From assembly GCA_017545325.1 (NCBI GenBank), contig JAFWOX010000002.1, positions 1 through 32,540 on the forward strand: DNA of 32,540 nucleotides, written 5' to 3'. Shown here in pieces: positions 15,650-23,901 of the stretch. The notes beneath the pieces were generated by a model. It was not told the origin of the DNA, ran no database searches, and saw only the letters and a program-made list of their open reading frames with translations. A program made the position numbers and the translations under genes. Position 1 is the first letter of the stretch. Each line of letters begins with the position of its first letter. The stretch is from Oscillospiraceae bacterium. Lineage in GTDB: Bacteria; Bacillota_A; Clostridia; Oscillospirales; Oscillospiraceae.

Positions 15650-16537
15650 ATGAACAGTACACAGCTGCAGTACTTCCTTGCGGCGGCAAAATTCGAGAAC
15701 TTCACCAAAGCCGCCGAGACCCTGTATATCTCCCAGCCGGTACTGGGAAGGCAAATCTCCAATCTGGAAAAGGAGCTGGGCTTCCCCCTGTTCGAGAGGA
15801 GCCGGAAAACCGTCCGGCTGACGAAGTACGGCAGAATGTTCGAGATATTTGCCCGGGAAACGGTGGAACGGTATGAAGCCATGGCCCGGACCATTCAGGA
15901 GGAGCTGCGCCAAAACAGCATGACCCTGAAGATCGGGTCGGTGGATGGGCAGCTGCTGGAGAACTACTTTGGTCCCGCCCTGAAGTATGCCGTGGAGCAT
16001 TATCCCAATCTGCATATTTCCGTGAACTATTATCCCAATACGGTGAAAATGCTCGACGCCATGAATGTGGGGGAGATCGACGCCTCCATTGCCGGAGACC
16101 TGGGCATCGCCACGCTGCAGACCCCCGTGGAATACAAGCAGATCAGCGTTATCCGATGCTGCTTCGCGGTGCCGGCCTCCCTGCCGCTGGCCCAAAAGGA
16201 GGAGCCCACCGAGGAGGACTTTCATGCCGTGCGCTTTATCCTCCGCAGCGAGGAGGACAACAGGAGCTCCCGGGAGCTGCAGCTGGAGATCGCGAAGCAG
16301 TACGGCATCACGAATTTCGTCGAGGTGCCGAATATCGCCACTCTCACCGCGCTGGTCAGATCCGGGGTGGGCGTGACCGTGGTGATGGACAACGATGAGT
16401 TGTGCTTCGACCCCGGGATCAGGAAGATCTATATTCTTGGCGGGCATTCCTTTGAGGAATACCTGATCTGGAGAAAGGACAACGTCAATCCGGCCATCGG
16501 GGAATTCTGCAAAGTGCTGGATGAAACCAAGAAATAA
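15650..16537 (+). CDS. LysR-family transcriptional regulator
   Basis: A 295-residue regulator. The N-terminal winged helix-turn-helix (residues 1-60, MNSTQLQYFLAAAKFENFTK and LYISQPVLGRQISNLEKEL) is canonical. Residues 90-290 form the periplasmic-binding-like effector domain (KIGSVDG...). Such regulators usually act on adjacent genes and sense a pathway substrate, so it is the likely regulator of the lipoprotein/OYE locus and perhaps of the facing SDR gene. The start at 15650 follows GGGAGG by 10 nt. It is the last gene before the convergent terminator. Confidence 0.92.
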   Translation: MNSTQLQYFLAAAKFENFTKAAETLYISQPVLGRQISNLEKELGFPLFERSRKTVRLTKYGRMFEIFARETVERYEAMARTIQEELRQNSMTLKIGSVDGQLLENYFGPALKYAVEHYPNLHISVNYYPNTVKMLDAMNVGEIDASIAGDLGIATLQTPVEYKQISVIRCCFAVPASLPLAQKEEPTEEDFHAVRFILRSEEDNRSSRELQLEIAKQYGITNFVEVPNIATLTALVRSGVGVTVVMDNDELCFDPGIRKIYILGGHSFEEYLIWRKDNVNPAIGEFCKVLDETKK

Positions 16538-16558
16538 GGCCGTGCAGCGCGCAAATTT

Positions 16559-16705
16559 GGGGGAGTAAGGGCGAAAACCTTGATATATCAAGCTCTTCCT
16601 TTAGTCCCCCACCTGAGGGAGTAAGGGAGGAAGCTGCCGCTTAGTCCCTCGCCAGGGGGAGAAAGCAGAAGCCTTGTGCCGCCTGGGTTTTCCCCTTATT
16701 CCCCC
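16559..16705. repeat. Three tandem hairpins with GGGGGA-N-TAAGGG ends
   Basis: The outer arms GGGGGAGTAAGGG (16559-16571) and CCCTTATTCCCCC (16693-16705) are inverted repeats with one mismatch. The inverted match extends inward through GAAAACC/GGTTTTC. Inside are three consecutive hairpin units built from the same half-sites: 16559-16610, 16615-16650 (GAGGGAGTAAG/CTTAGTCCCTC) and 16655-16705. No coding capacity was seen. It looks like a small non-autonomous palindromic element lying between convergent genes. Confidence 0.7.
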
Positions 16706-16725
16706 ATTCTTCCCCGTCTGACGGG

Positions 16726-16760
16726 AAAGCCCGGGCGGCACATACCGCCCGGGCTTTCTT
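16726..16760. terminator. Bidirectional terminator between lysR and the SDR gene
   Basis: A perfect 13-bp stem AAAGCCCGGGCGG/CCGCCCGGGCTTT with a 6-nt loop, and T-rich ends on both strands (TTTCTT on the plus side, TTTCCC on the minus side). It serves the convergent lysR and SDR genes. Confidence 0.9.
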
Positions 16761-16779
16761 ATGGTCCTTTTTCTGGTCC

Positions 16780-17739
16780 TTATTCGTCGAAGCCTTTGCC
16801 CATGTAGCAGAAGGTCATGGTGAGCTCCATATCCGTGAGTCTGCGGCCCTTCATCCGGTTGACGCTCTCCGGCTTGGGGAAGGGGAAGTCCATGGCGAGA
16901 AGGGCGTCGTTGATGAGGATGCCGGAGCCGTGGAGCTGCTCCGCATGGAGCAGGCTGTACACCATGCCCGCGCCGCCGGCCTCCGGCGGGATCATCCCCT
17001 CGAAGCCGGGCATACCGAACATGCGGCGCTTCTCTCCGGGCTTCGGTGGCGGGAACTTGGAGAAATCGGGCCGGCCGATGCCCGCGGGGGTGAGGCAGAA
17101 GACATAGACGCCCTTGCCCTTTACCTCGTTGGCCAGGGACATGATCAGGCTGGTGGCGGAAGCCTTGCCCGCGGTGTACATGCTGCCGCCCACCATGGGG
17201 GGCATGTAGTGGAACTGCGTGGCGCTGTAGGTGACCACGCCGTGGCCCCGCTCCACCATGGCGGGGACGAAGGCCTTGATGGCCATCATCACGCCCTTGC
17301 CGGAGATGGCGAAGCTCTGCTCCAGGTCGGAGACGGGGGAGCTGAGGATGGGCCCGTTCAGCCGCATGTTCATGGCGTTGTTCAGGAGCATGTCCACCTT
17401 GCCGAATTTGGCAAAGGCCTTCTCCGCCAGGTTGTCGATATCCTCCTGCAGGGTGACATTGGTCTTGACGAAAATGGCGCTGTCCGGGCCGCTTTCCAGA
17501 TTGATGACCCGTTCCGCCTCGGCGCCGGCGGCCTCATTCAGGTCCGCGACGACCACCTTGCCTCCGGCCCAGGCGATGGCCCGGGCATAGCCCAGGCCCA
17601 CGTTGCTGGCGCTGCCGGTGATCACGGCCACCTCGCCCGCGAGGCATCCCTTCTTCAGACCGGTATAGGCCAGGTCAATGGGCTCGATGTTCAGGAAGGA
17701 TTCCTGGGTCTCGCCGCTGAGCGTGACAAATGTTCCCAT
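16780..17739 (-). CDS. Short-chain dehydrogenase/reductase (SDR)
   Basis: A 319-residue NAD(P)-dependent oxidoreductase with a Rossmann fold. The cofactor glycine motif TGSASNVGLG begins at residue 41; Asp66 at the end of the second strand suggests NAD(H) preference. NNA is at 120-122, the catalytic Ser at about 172 (YSATQF), and the YxxxK pair at Tyr188/Lys192. It carries about 35 extra N-terminal residues and a longer C-terminus with a PPPKPGEKRR insert compared with 250-residue classical SDRs. AGGAGGT supports the start. The gene is monocistronic by its flanking terminators. A role in oxidising or reducing a hydroxyl of the OYE substrate is inferred from proximity only. Confidence 0.88.
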   Translation of the reverse strand: MGTFVTLSGETQESFLNIEPIDLAYTGLKKGCLAGEVAVITGSASNVGLGYARAIAWAGGKVVVADLNEAAGAEAERVINLESGPDSAIFVKTNVTLQEDIDNLAEKAFAKFGKVDMLLNNAMNMRLNGPILSSPVSDLEQSFAISGKGVMMAIKAFVPAMVERGHGVVTYSATQFHYMPPMVGGSMYTAGKASATSLIMSLANEVKGKGVYVFCLTPAGIGRPDFSKFPPPKPGEKRRMFGMPGFEGMIPPEAGGAGMVYSLLHAEQLHGSGILINDALLAMDFPFPKPESVNRMKGRRLTDMELTMTFCYMGKGFDE

Positions 17740-17830
17740 GTTTCGTGTACCTCCTGTATATTATATTTTCGTTTATCCTCTTGCTGTTTAGTCAGTTTAG
17801 CATAGATCTCCCGGCGGCGCAAGCCGGTTT
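17740..17830 (-). promoter_or_regulatory. Leader/promoter region of the SDR gene
   Basis: An AT-rich stretch upstream of the SDR gene contains TATAAT on the minus strand close to the ribosome site, but no good -35 at the right distance. Two direct GTTTAG repeats (plus strand 17786-17791 and 17795-17800, 9-bp period) lie just upstream and could be an operator. Nothing else was recognised up to the terminator at 17943. Confidence 0.3.
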
Positions 17831-17942
17831 TTCGTGAAATTGCTGATTGCCGGAAGGGAATACGGGAGTGTTTTCGTCCAGAATGCGCATCTTTCCCCGG
17901 GAAGGTTGCCGGCTGACCGTGCCTCCCCGCCGGCCATCCCCG

Positions 17943-17976
17943 AAAAACGCTCCCCACGCCCATGGGACGTGGGGAG
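17943..17976 (-). terminator. Rho-independent terminator after the UroD-like gene
   Basis: On the minus strand, a 9-bp stem CTCCCCACG/CGTGGGGAG with a 9-nt loop, then CGTTTTT. It separates the UroD-like gene from the SDR gene downstream. Confidence 0.9.
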
Positions 17977-17993
17977 GAACCCGCAGGCGCGGA

Positions 17994-19253
17994 TCAGTAT
18001 TTGCCATATTCCTTGACGGTTTCGAACATGGCCTCCACGTTCTCCCGCTTCACATGGCTCAGGCCGGAGCTGGTCATGAAGATGAAGCCGCCGCCCGGGG
18101 CGCAGATATCCAGCAGCTTCCTGGCCTCATCCCGTACCTGGTCCGGGGTGCCGAACTGGAGCAGGTTGGTGCTGAAGCTGCCCGCGATGCAGGCGATGTC
18201 TTTCAGCTTACTCTTGGCCACCGCCATATTCACTTCCTCGAAATGGTAGAACACCTTGCCCGGGGTGACCTCCGTCAGGCAGTCCAGCCGGGAGTTGTAC
18301 TTGCCCTCGCAGAAGATATAGGGCACCATGCCCGCCTTGATGATCTCCTCGATGATCATCTGCAGATGCCGCCAGTAGTACTTCCGGTAATGCTCGTCGC
18401 TCATGAAGCCGTCCATGCCCTTATGGAGAGCCATGAACACATGCTTGCCCTTGGAGGCGGGATTCTTCCCCTGCATCCGGATCATCTCCAGCATGGGGCC
18501 GATGGCCTCCTCGATGTACCTCTCCACGATCTCCGTATTCTCATACAGGTCCTGCAGGGAGAGAATGGTGCCCCGGAGCCCGTCGGAATAGCTGTCGAAG
18601 GGCACGGCTGCCATACCGCCGTCGAAGAGGGGGTAGCCCATCTCCAGGATCCGGGCGTTCACCTTCTCCATGTTCCTCCGGTACTCCCGGTTCAGGTCGT
18701 TCAGCTTCCAAAGGTCCTCCAGCATGGCCTTGAATTCCGGGGTGGAAACCTGGGCCGCCAGCATCCGGGCGCTGAACCGGCTCCCGGCAAAGAGCTTGGT
18801 GAAGGGCTCCAGCAGGGTGGATTCCCGGTAGAGCTGCTTCCGCAGGGCCCAGCCGGTGCGGTCGGAGAAGAATTCGTCGAATTCATCGTCCAGAAGGGTG
18901 GGAAACTCGATGTACTGCTGAATGGAGTTGTCGTCGATGATCTTGCCGGGCATGCCCGCCCAGCGCATGTTCTTGGGCCTTTCCAGCTCCAGCATGGGGC
19001 CCTCGCCGGCATAGTTGAAGCCCACCCCGGCGCCGCTGTCCGGATCGAAATCCTGCAGGTACTTCACAATGCTGTTGGTCATCTTTTCCAGGGTGGCGTC
19101 ATAAATGACCTCGGCCACGGTGTACCCCGCGTTCAGCATGGGGAACAGGGCGGCGGAGGGCATGATGGGCACCCGGTCCGGCTCCTGCAGGGCGATTGCG
19201 GCTTCGACCCTGCGGACCTTCTCGTCATAGCGCTTTTTTGCCTCCGGTGTCAT
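17994..19253 (-). CDS. Uroporphyrinogen decarboxylase (UroD)-family protein, possible methyltransferase
   Basis: A 419-residue soluble protein with the UroD/MtaA-type TIM-barrel pattern: an N-terminal helix region with RVEAAIALQEPDRVPI, internal GYPLFDGG, ALHKGMDGFMS (His277), GMVPYIFCEGKYN (Cys315) and a late ICAPGGGFIF (Cys384). Many relatives are corrinoid-dependent methyltransferases that demethylate O-methyl or N-methyl compounds, rather than heme enzymes. The canonical His-x-Cys zinc motif of MtaA is not intact (Ile precedes Phe-Cys315), and no corrinoid protein gene adjoins, so the reaction is open. The start at 19253 has AGGAGG upstream; the reading frame stays open further upstream without a ribosome site. 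Confidence 0.8.
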   Translation of the reverse strand: MTPEAKKRYDEKVRRVEAAIALQEPDRVPIMPSAALFPMLNAGYTVAEVIYDATLEKMTNSIVKYLQDFDPDSGAGVGFNYAGEGPMLELERPKNMRWAGMPGKIIDDNSIQQYIEFPTLLDDEFDEFFSDRTGWALRKQLYRESTLLEPFTKLFAGSRFSARMLAAQVSTPEFKAMLEDLWKLNDLNREYRRNMEKVNARILEMGYPLFDGGMAAVPFDSYSDGLRGTILSLQDLYENTEIVERYIEEAIGPMLEMIRMQGKNPASKGKHVFMALHKGMDGFMSDEHYRKYYWRHLQMIIEEIIKAGMVPYIFCEGKYNSRLDCLTEVTPGKVFYHFEEVNMAVAKSKLKDIACIAGSFSTNLLQFGTPDQVRDEARKLLDICAPGGGFIFMTSSGLSHVKRENVEAMFETVKEYGKY

Positions 19254-19299
19254 CCTCTTTTCCTCCTTTTGCGCAGATGATTTCCTGATCTGTATATAA

Positions 19300-19328
19300 A
19301 GAGTAACATATCCTTCATGAAAACTCAA
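19300..19328 (-). promoter_or_regulatory. Possible promoter of the UroD-like gene
   Basis: On the minus strand TTGAGT (19328-19323), a 17-bp spacer and TACTCT (19305-19300), in the 157-bp gap after trpF. The -10 is weak, so read-through from the trp operon is an alternative. Confidence 0.35.
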
Positions 19329-19410
19329 TCCGGTTCTGCGCACGCGGATGATCCGGCAGCCGGAGGAAGGCTGCGGCATGCCGGAGAGGATAAGGGTCAG
19401 GATGCCCGGG

Positions 19411-20133
19411 TCATCCCTCCGCCTCGGGCCCGGGCTCCTCCCCCGGAGAGGCGCTGGCTTCCTCCATGGCGGAGAGCAGGGCGGCGAGCAGCTCCGCCGA
19501 CTTCCGCCCGGGGGAAAGCTCCACGCCGGTCATCACATCCAGCGCCGCGGGCCGGAGCCTCCGAATAAGCGCCCCGCAGGTTTCGCTTCGCACGCCGCCC
19601 CCCAGGATGGTGAGGCAGCGGGCGGCATTCCGCACCGCCAGGAAAAGGGCGGGGTCCGCCTGCAGGCCGGGCTCCGCCGCGTTATCCGGCCCCCGGGCGT
19701 CCACCAGGGCGGCGTACGCCCCGGCCTCATCCAGCCTTCTTCCGCACTCCCCCGGATCGGCGGTCCCGAACTCCCGCAGACGGGCCTCCGCCGAGTAGGG
19801 CACCGTTTTGATCACCCGGATCCCCAGGGTGGCCAGCTCCGCCGCCAGGGCGGCGGTCACCTCCAGGCTTTCTCCCCCATGGAGCTGCAGGAAATCCGGC
19901 CGGAGCTCCAGAGCCAGGGTCCGGAGCTTATCCGCCGAACCGCCGGAGACGACGCAGCTCTTCGCCCCGCCCCGCACCAGGGGCAGCAGCTCCCGGCAGC
20001 GGTCCCGGCTCAGGTTCCAGGGCACGGATACGGGATACTCCGTCACGAAGCCGCAGAGCTCCACCCCCATCCGGCAGCAGAGGGCCACGTCCTCCTCCCA
20101 CATCAGGCCGCAGATCTTCAGCATCGGCCTCAT
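19411..20133 (-). CDS. trpF: Phosphoribosylanthranilate isomerase, divergent
   Basis: A 240-residue TIM-barrel protein, longer than the usual ~205 residues, for the Amadori rearrangement in tryptophan synthesis. The catalytic Cys8 in LKICGL and the probable catalytic Asp145 in ALVDARG are present, as are FLQLHGGE (82-88) and the phosphate-binding ILGGGV and DVMTGVELSPGRKS near the end. The usual SPR segment after strand 2 is replaced by VTEYPVSVPWN, and the C-terminus has an Ala/Glu/Pro-rich tail. It starts with an ATGA overlap with trpC and is the last gene of the operon. Identification rests on motifs and operon position. Confidence 0.8.
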   Translation of the reverse strand: MRPMLKICGLMWEEDVALCCRMGVELCGFVTEYPVSVPWNLSRDRCRELLPLVRGGAKSCVVSGGSADKLRTLALELRPDFLQLHGGESLEVTAALAAELATLGIRVIKTVPYSAEARLREFGTADPGECGRRLDEAGAYAALVDARGPDNAAEPGLQADPALFLAVRNAARCLTILGGGVRSETCGALIRRLRPAALDVMTGVELSPGRKSAELLAALLSAMEEASASPGEEPGPEAEG

Positions 20134-20831
20134 GGCTCCGCCTCCGCCCCGGAAAGGGCCCGGTAAAAGGCGGCGGGATCCGCCGCCCGCCAGATGGCGG
20201 TGCCCACCAGCGCCCCGTCCGCGCCGCTGCGGATCGCCCGGCGCACGTCCTCGGGGCTCTGCAGGCCGCTTTCGCTCACCAGGAACGTACCGGAGGGCTT
20301 CAGGGCCGCCAGCTCTGCCGTGCGGCTCACCGTCCCCCCGTCCCGCTCCAGGTCCAGGATATCCCGGTTGTTGATCCCCAGCAGGGGGCAGCCCAGGCTT
20401 GCGGCCAGGCGCAGCTCATCGGCGGTATGGGCCTCCACCAGGGCGTCCAGCCCCAGCTTCTCCGCGGCGGCATAACAGGCCCCCAGGGTATCCGGGTCCA
20501 TGGAGGCCATGATCAGGAGCACGGCGGAGGCGCCGCAGGCCGCCGTCTCCTCCACATCCCGGGGGCTTCGGATGAAGTCCTTCCGCAGCACCGGCACCCC
20601 CGCCCCCCGGACGATCTCCCGCAGGAGGGCCAGGGATCCGCCGAAATGGGCCTCCTCCGTCACCACGGACAGGACCGGCGCGCCGGCCTTCACCATATCC
20701 GCCGCGGCGGAAACCGGGTCCCGCCCGGGGAAGAGCGGGCCCGCCGACGGGGAGATGCGCTTGAAATCCGGGATCACAGGGATCCTCCCCTCCGCCGCCG
20801 GGCGGCGGAGGGCTTCCAGAAAGGCGCTCAC
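20130..20831 (-). CDS. trpC: Indole-3-glycerol phosphate synthase, short N-terminus
   Basis: A 233-residue TIM-barrel enzyme closing the indole ring. Conserved catalytic positions are Lys24 (PDFKRISPS), Lys84 (LRKDFI), Glu133 (LVEAHT), Asn154 (GINNRD) and Ser186/Ser188 (SESG). The residue matching the family's catalytic Glu before the first Lys is Asp22. The segment before this first strand is about 20-30 residues shorter than usual, lacking most of the N-terminal extension that helps bind substrate. The start is GTG, overlapping the trpD stop (GTGA). Confidence 0.88.
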   Translation of the reverse strand: MSAFLEALRRPAAEGRIPVIPDFKRISPSAGPLFPGRDPVSAAADMVKAGAPVLSVVTEEAHFGGSLALLREIVRGAGVPVLRKDFIRSPRDVEETAACGASAVLLIMASMDPDTLGACYAAAEKLGLDALVEAHTADELRLAASLGCPLLGINNRDILDLERDGGTVSRTAELAALKPSGTFLVSESGLQSPEDVRRAIRSGADGALVGTAIWRAADPAAFYRALSGAEAEP

Positions 20832-21862
20832 CCTTCCTGCTTCGGGAAGGCGTTGGAATGGGCCACCAGCGCCTCCAGCTTCGCCATGGCTCTGCCGCTT
20901 TCGATGATCTCCCGGGCCAGGGCGATGCCCTCGGGGAAGCTCCCGGCCTTATCCCCCACCATAAGGGCTCCCGCCGCATTGAGAACGATGGCGTTCTTCC
21001 GGTGGCCGGTGATCTCCCCGCTGAAGACGCCCCGGATCACGGCGGCGTTCTCCTCCGGCGTGCCGGTCTTGATGTCGTCCAAAGTGCAGCGCTCCAGGCC
21101 GAAGTCCTCCGGGGTGATCTCATAGCTGCGGACCTGGCCGTTTCTCAGCTCGTTGATCCGGGTCTTTCCCAGAAGGGAGATCTCATCCAGCCCGTCCAGG
21201 CCGTGGACGAACATGGCCGTGGTATAGCCCAGCTCCTTCGCCACATAGGTGACGGTATCCAGGAGCTCCGGCTTATACACCCCCAGCAGGTGCCGGGGAG
21301 CGAAGGCGGGGTTGATCAGGGGCCCGATGATGGTATAGAAAATGGTCTTGATGCCCAGCTCCGCCTCCGGCGGCAGCACCTTGCACATGACGGGGTGGAA
21401 CAGGGGCGCATAGATGAAGGCGATGCCGATATCCTCCATCAGCTTCTCCGCCTGGGCGGGGGTGAGCTCGATATTCACCCCCAGGGCCTCCAGCACGTCG
21501 GCGCTGCCGGAAAGGCTGGAGATGGAGCGGCTGCCATGCTTGGCGATGGGGATCCCCGCCGCAGCGGCCACCAGGGCGGTGGCGGTGGAGATATTGAAGG
21601 TGGAGAGGCCGCCGCCGGTGCCGCAGGTATCCATCAGCTCGGCGCCGACTTTGGGCCGCAGGGGAACGCAGTTGGCCCGCATGGCCTTGGCGAAGGCGGC
21701 CAGTTCCTCCAGGCTGGTGCCCTTCATCAGCAGGCCAACCTGGAAGCCCGCGATCTGCACATCGGTGATCTCATCCTTGTTGATGGCGGCGATCAGGTCG
21801 AATATCTCCTGCTCGCTCAGCTTCCGGCCGGTGGTGATCTTCGTCAGGATTTCCTTATACAT
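20828..21862 (-). CDS. trpD: Anthranilate phosphoribosyltransferase
   Basis: A 344-residue enzyme joining anthranilate and PRPP. The signature DTCGTGG, the FNISTAT segment, KHGSRSISS (usually KHGNRS) and GSADVLEALG form the PRPP and anthranilate sites. HPVMCKVLP and IGPLINPA follow as in the family. It is full length and not fused to a TrpG amidotransferase. The start at 21862 has GGAGG overlapping the region just before the trpA stop, 13 bp away, so expression is probably coupled. Confidence 0.95.
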   Translation of the reverse strand: MYKEILTKITTGRKLSEQEIFDLIAAINKDEITDVQIAGFQVGLLMKGTSLEELAAFAKAMRANCVPLRPKVGAELMDTCGTGGGLSTFNISTATALVAAAAGIPIAKHGSRSISSLSGSADVLEALGVNIELTPAQAEKLMEDIGIAFIYAPLFHPVMCKVLPPEAELGIKTIFYTIIGPLINPAFAPRHLLGVYKPELLDTVTYVAKELGYTTAMFVHGLDGLDEISLLGKTRINELRNGQVRSYEITPEDFGLERCTLDDIKTGTPEENAAVIRGVFSGEITGHRKNAIVLNAAGALMVGDKAGSFPEGIALAREIIESGRAMAKLEALVAHSNAFPKQEG

Positions 21863-21875
21863 GTTCGTTTCCTCC

Positions 21876-22655
21876 TCAATTCAAGTCTGCGATGGCCTGC
21901 TTCATGGCCCGCACATATTCCCCCACCTTCGGGGGGGCTTCCTTTCCGTATTGCTCCAGGATGCGCACGATGGCGCTGCCCACGATGACCCCGTCCGCCA
22001 GGGCGGCCATCTGCCGAGCCTGGTCCGGGGTGGAGATCCCGAAGCCGATGGCGCAGGGCGCCTCAGCGTTCTCCCGTATGGTCCGGATGATGGCGGCCAG
22101 GTCCGTGCTGATCTCCCTCCGCTCCCCGGTGACCCCCAGGCTGGAAACGACATAGAGGAACCCCTCCGCTTCCCGGGCGATCATGGCGATCCGGTCCGCC
22201 GAGGTGGGGGCGATCATGGAGATCAGGTCCACCCCGTGCTTCCGGCAGGGGGCGAGAAATTCCCCCTTTTCCTCATAGGGCAGGTCCGGCAGGATCAGCC
22301 CGTCGATCCCCGCCTCCCCGCAGGCGGAGAGGAAGCGCTCCGCCCCGTAGGAGAAGATCACGTTGGCGTAGGTCATGAATACCAGGGGAACGGTCACGTC
22401 CCGCCGCAGCTCCCGCACCAGGGAAAAAACCTTGTCCGTGGTGATCCCGCCCCGTAGGGCCCGCAGGTTCGCCCCCTGGATGACCGGCCCCTCGGCGGTG
22501 GGATCGGAGAAGGGGATGCCCAGCTCGATGAGGTCCGCCCCGTTTTCCGCCGCCGCCCGCACCGCCGCCGCCGTGGTCTCCGTATCCGGATCCCCGCAGG
22601 TGAGGAACGGGATGAAGGCCTTGCCTTTATCGAATGCCTGACAGATCTTACTCAT
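21876..22655 (-). CDS. trpA: Tryptophan synthase alpha chain
   Basis: A 259-residue TIM-barrel subunit cleaving indole-glycerol phosphate and passing indole to Trp[12 protein letters not shown], the catalytic Glu in [12 protein letters not shown] and GFGISTP are all present. The second acid, Asp60 in the E. coli enzyme (ADGP), is Glu here (TAEGP), a variant I recall as common in clostridial TrpA. It overlaps the trpB stop by 8 bp (ATGAGTAA). Confidence 0.95.
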   Translation of the reverse strand: MSKICQAFDKGKAFIPFLTCGDPDTETTAAAVRAAAENGADLIELGIPFSDPTAEGPVIQGANLRALRGGITTDKVFSLVRELRRDVTVPLVFMTYANVIFSYGAERFLSACGEAGIDGLILPDLPYEEKGEFLAPCRKHGVDLISMIAPTSADRIAMIAREAEGFLYVVSSLGVTGERREISTDLAAIIRTIRENAEAPCAIGFGISTPDQARQMAALADGVIVGSAIVRILEQYGKEAPPKVGEYVRAMKQAIADLN

Positions 22656-23838
22656 GGATATCCTCCCCTCTGTACCGAGCGATGGCGGCGCAGTCCTTAT
22701 CGCCCCTGCCGGAAACGGTGATCACGATGATCCTGTCCCTGCCCATGGTCGGCGCCAGCTTCATGGCGTGGGCCACGGCATGGGCGGATTCGATGGCCGG
22801 GATGATCCCCTCCGTGCGGGAGAGGAGCTCGAAGGCCTCCACCGCCTCTTCATCCGTCACGGGCACATATTCCGCCCGGCCGATATCATGGAGATAAGCG
22901 TGCTCCGGCCCCACGCCGGGGTAATCCAGGCCGGCGGAGATGGAGTAGACCGGGGCGATCTGGCCGAACTCATCCTGGCAGAAATAGGACTTCATGCCGT
23001 GGAAGATGCCCAGCTTTCCCGTGGCGATGGTGGCGGCGGTCTCCGCCGTATCCACGCCCCTGCCCGCCGCCTCGCAGCCGATGAGGCGCACGCCCTTATC
23101 CCCGATGAAATGGTAGAAGCTGCCGATGGCGTTGGAGCCGCCCCCCACGCAGGCCAGCACCGCGTCCGGCAGGCGTCCCTCCTTCTCCAGCAGCTGGGCT
23201 TTGATCTCCCGGGAGATCACCGCCTGGAAATCCCGCACGATGGTGGGAAAGGGGTGGGGACCCATGACGGAGCCCAGGCAATAATGGGTATCGGCGATGC
23301 GCTTCGTCCATTCCCGCATGGCCTCGCTCACCGCGTCCTTCAGGGTGGCGGTGCCGGTGGTGACGGGGATCACCTCCGACCCCAGCAGCCGCATGCGGTA
23401 GACGTTCAGTGCCTGGCGGATCGTATCCTCCCGCCCCATGAACACCACGCATTCCATATCCATGAGGGCCGCCGCCGTGGCAGTGGCCACCCCATGCTGG
23501 CCGGCGCCGGTCTCCGCGATCAGCCGGGTCTTGCCCATCTTCTTGGCCAGGAGGGCCTGGCCAAGCACATTGTTGATCTTATGGGCTCCCGTATGGTTCA
23601 GGTCCTCCCGCTTCAGGTAGATCCTCGCGCCCCCCAGCCTCTCCGTCAGCCGCCGGGCAAAGTAGAGCCGGGAGGGCCGTCCGGCATATTCGTTCAGCAG
23701 CTCCGTCAGCTCCCGGTTGAAGGCGGGATCCTCCTTGTAGTAATTGTAGGCCCTTTCCAGTTCGATCACCGCGTTCATCAGCGTCTCCGGAATGTACTGG
23801 CCGCCATGGACGCCGAATCTTCCCGCCGGATTTGTCAT
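22648..23838 (-). CDS. trpB: Tryptophan synthase beta chain
   Basis: A 396-residue PLP enzyme of the TrpB1 type, condensing indole with serine. The PLP lysine lies in HTGAHKINN, with [11 protein letters not shown] for the substrate carboxylate, the GGGSNAIG phosphate loop and the late TVSGRGDKD. The start ATG at 23838 ([14 protein letters not shown]) follows AAAGGAG; the frame upstream runs into the T-box terminator and is not coding. It is the first gene of the operon, directly under T-box control. Confidence 0.96.
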   Translation of the reverse strand: MTNPAGRFGVHGGQYIPETLMNAVIELERAYNYYKEDPAFNRELTELLNEYAGRPSRLYFARRLTERLGGARIYLKREDLNHTGAHKINNVLGQALLAKKMGKTRLIAETGAGQHGVATATAAALMDMECVVFMGREDTIRQALNVYRMRLLGSEVIPVTTGTATLKDAVSEAMREWTKRIADTHYCLGSVMGPHPFPTIVRDFQAVISREIKAQLLEKEGRLPDAVLACVGGGSNAIGSFYHFIGDKGVRLIGCEAAGRGVDTAETAATIATGKLGIFHGMKSYFCQDEFGQIAPVYSISAGLDYPGVGPEHAYLHDIGRAEYVPVTDEEAVEAFELLSRTEGIIPAIESAHAVAHAMKLAPTMGRDRIIVITVSGRGDKDCAAIARYRGEDIHE

Positions 23839-23862
23839 GGTTCTTCTCCTTTCTCCGCCAAC

Positions 23863-23901
23863 AAAAAACGCCCTTGACAGAATACACATCTGTCAAGGGC
23901 G
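23863..23901 (-). terminator. T-box terminator hairpin
   Basis: A perfect 12-bp stem CGCCCTTGACAG/CTGTCAAGGGCG with a 9-nt loop and a run of six T on the minus strand. It is mutually exclusive with the antiterminator just upstream. Confidence 0.95.
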
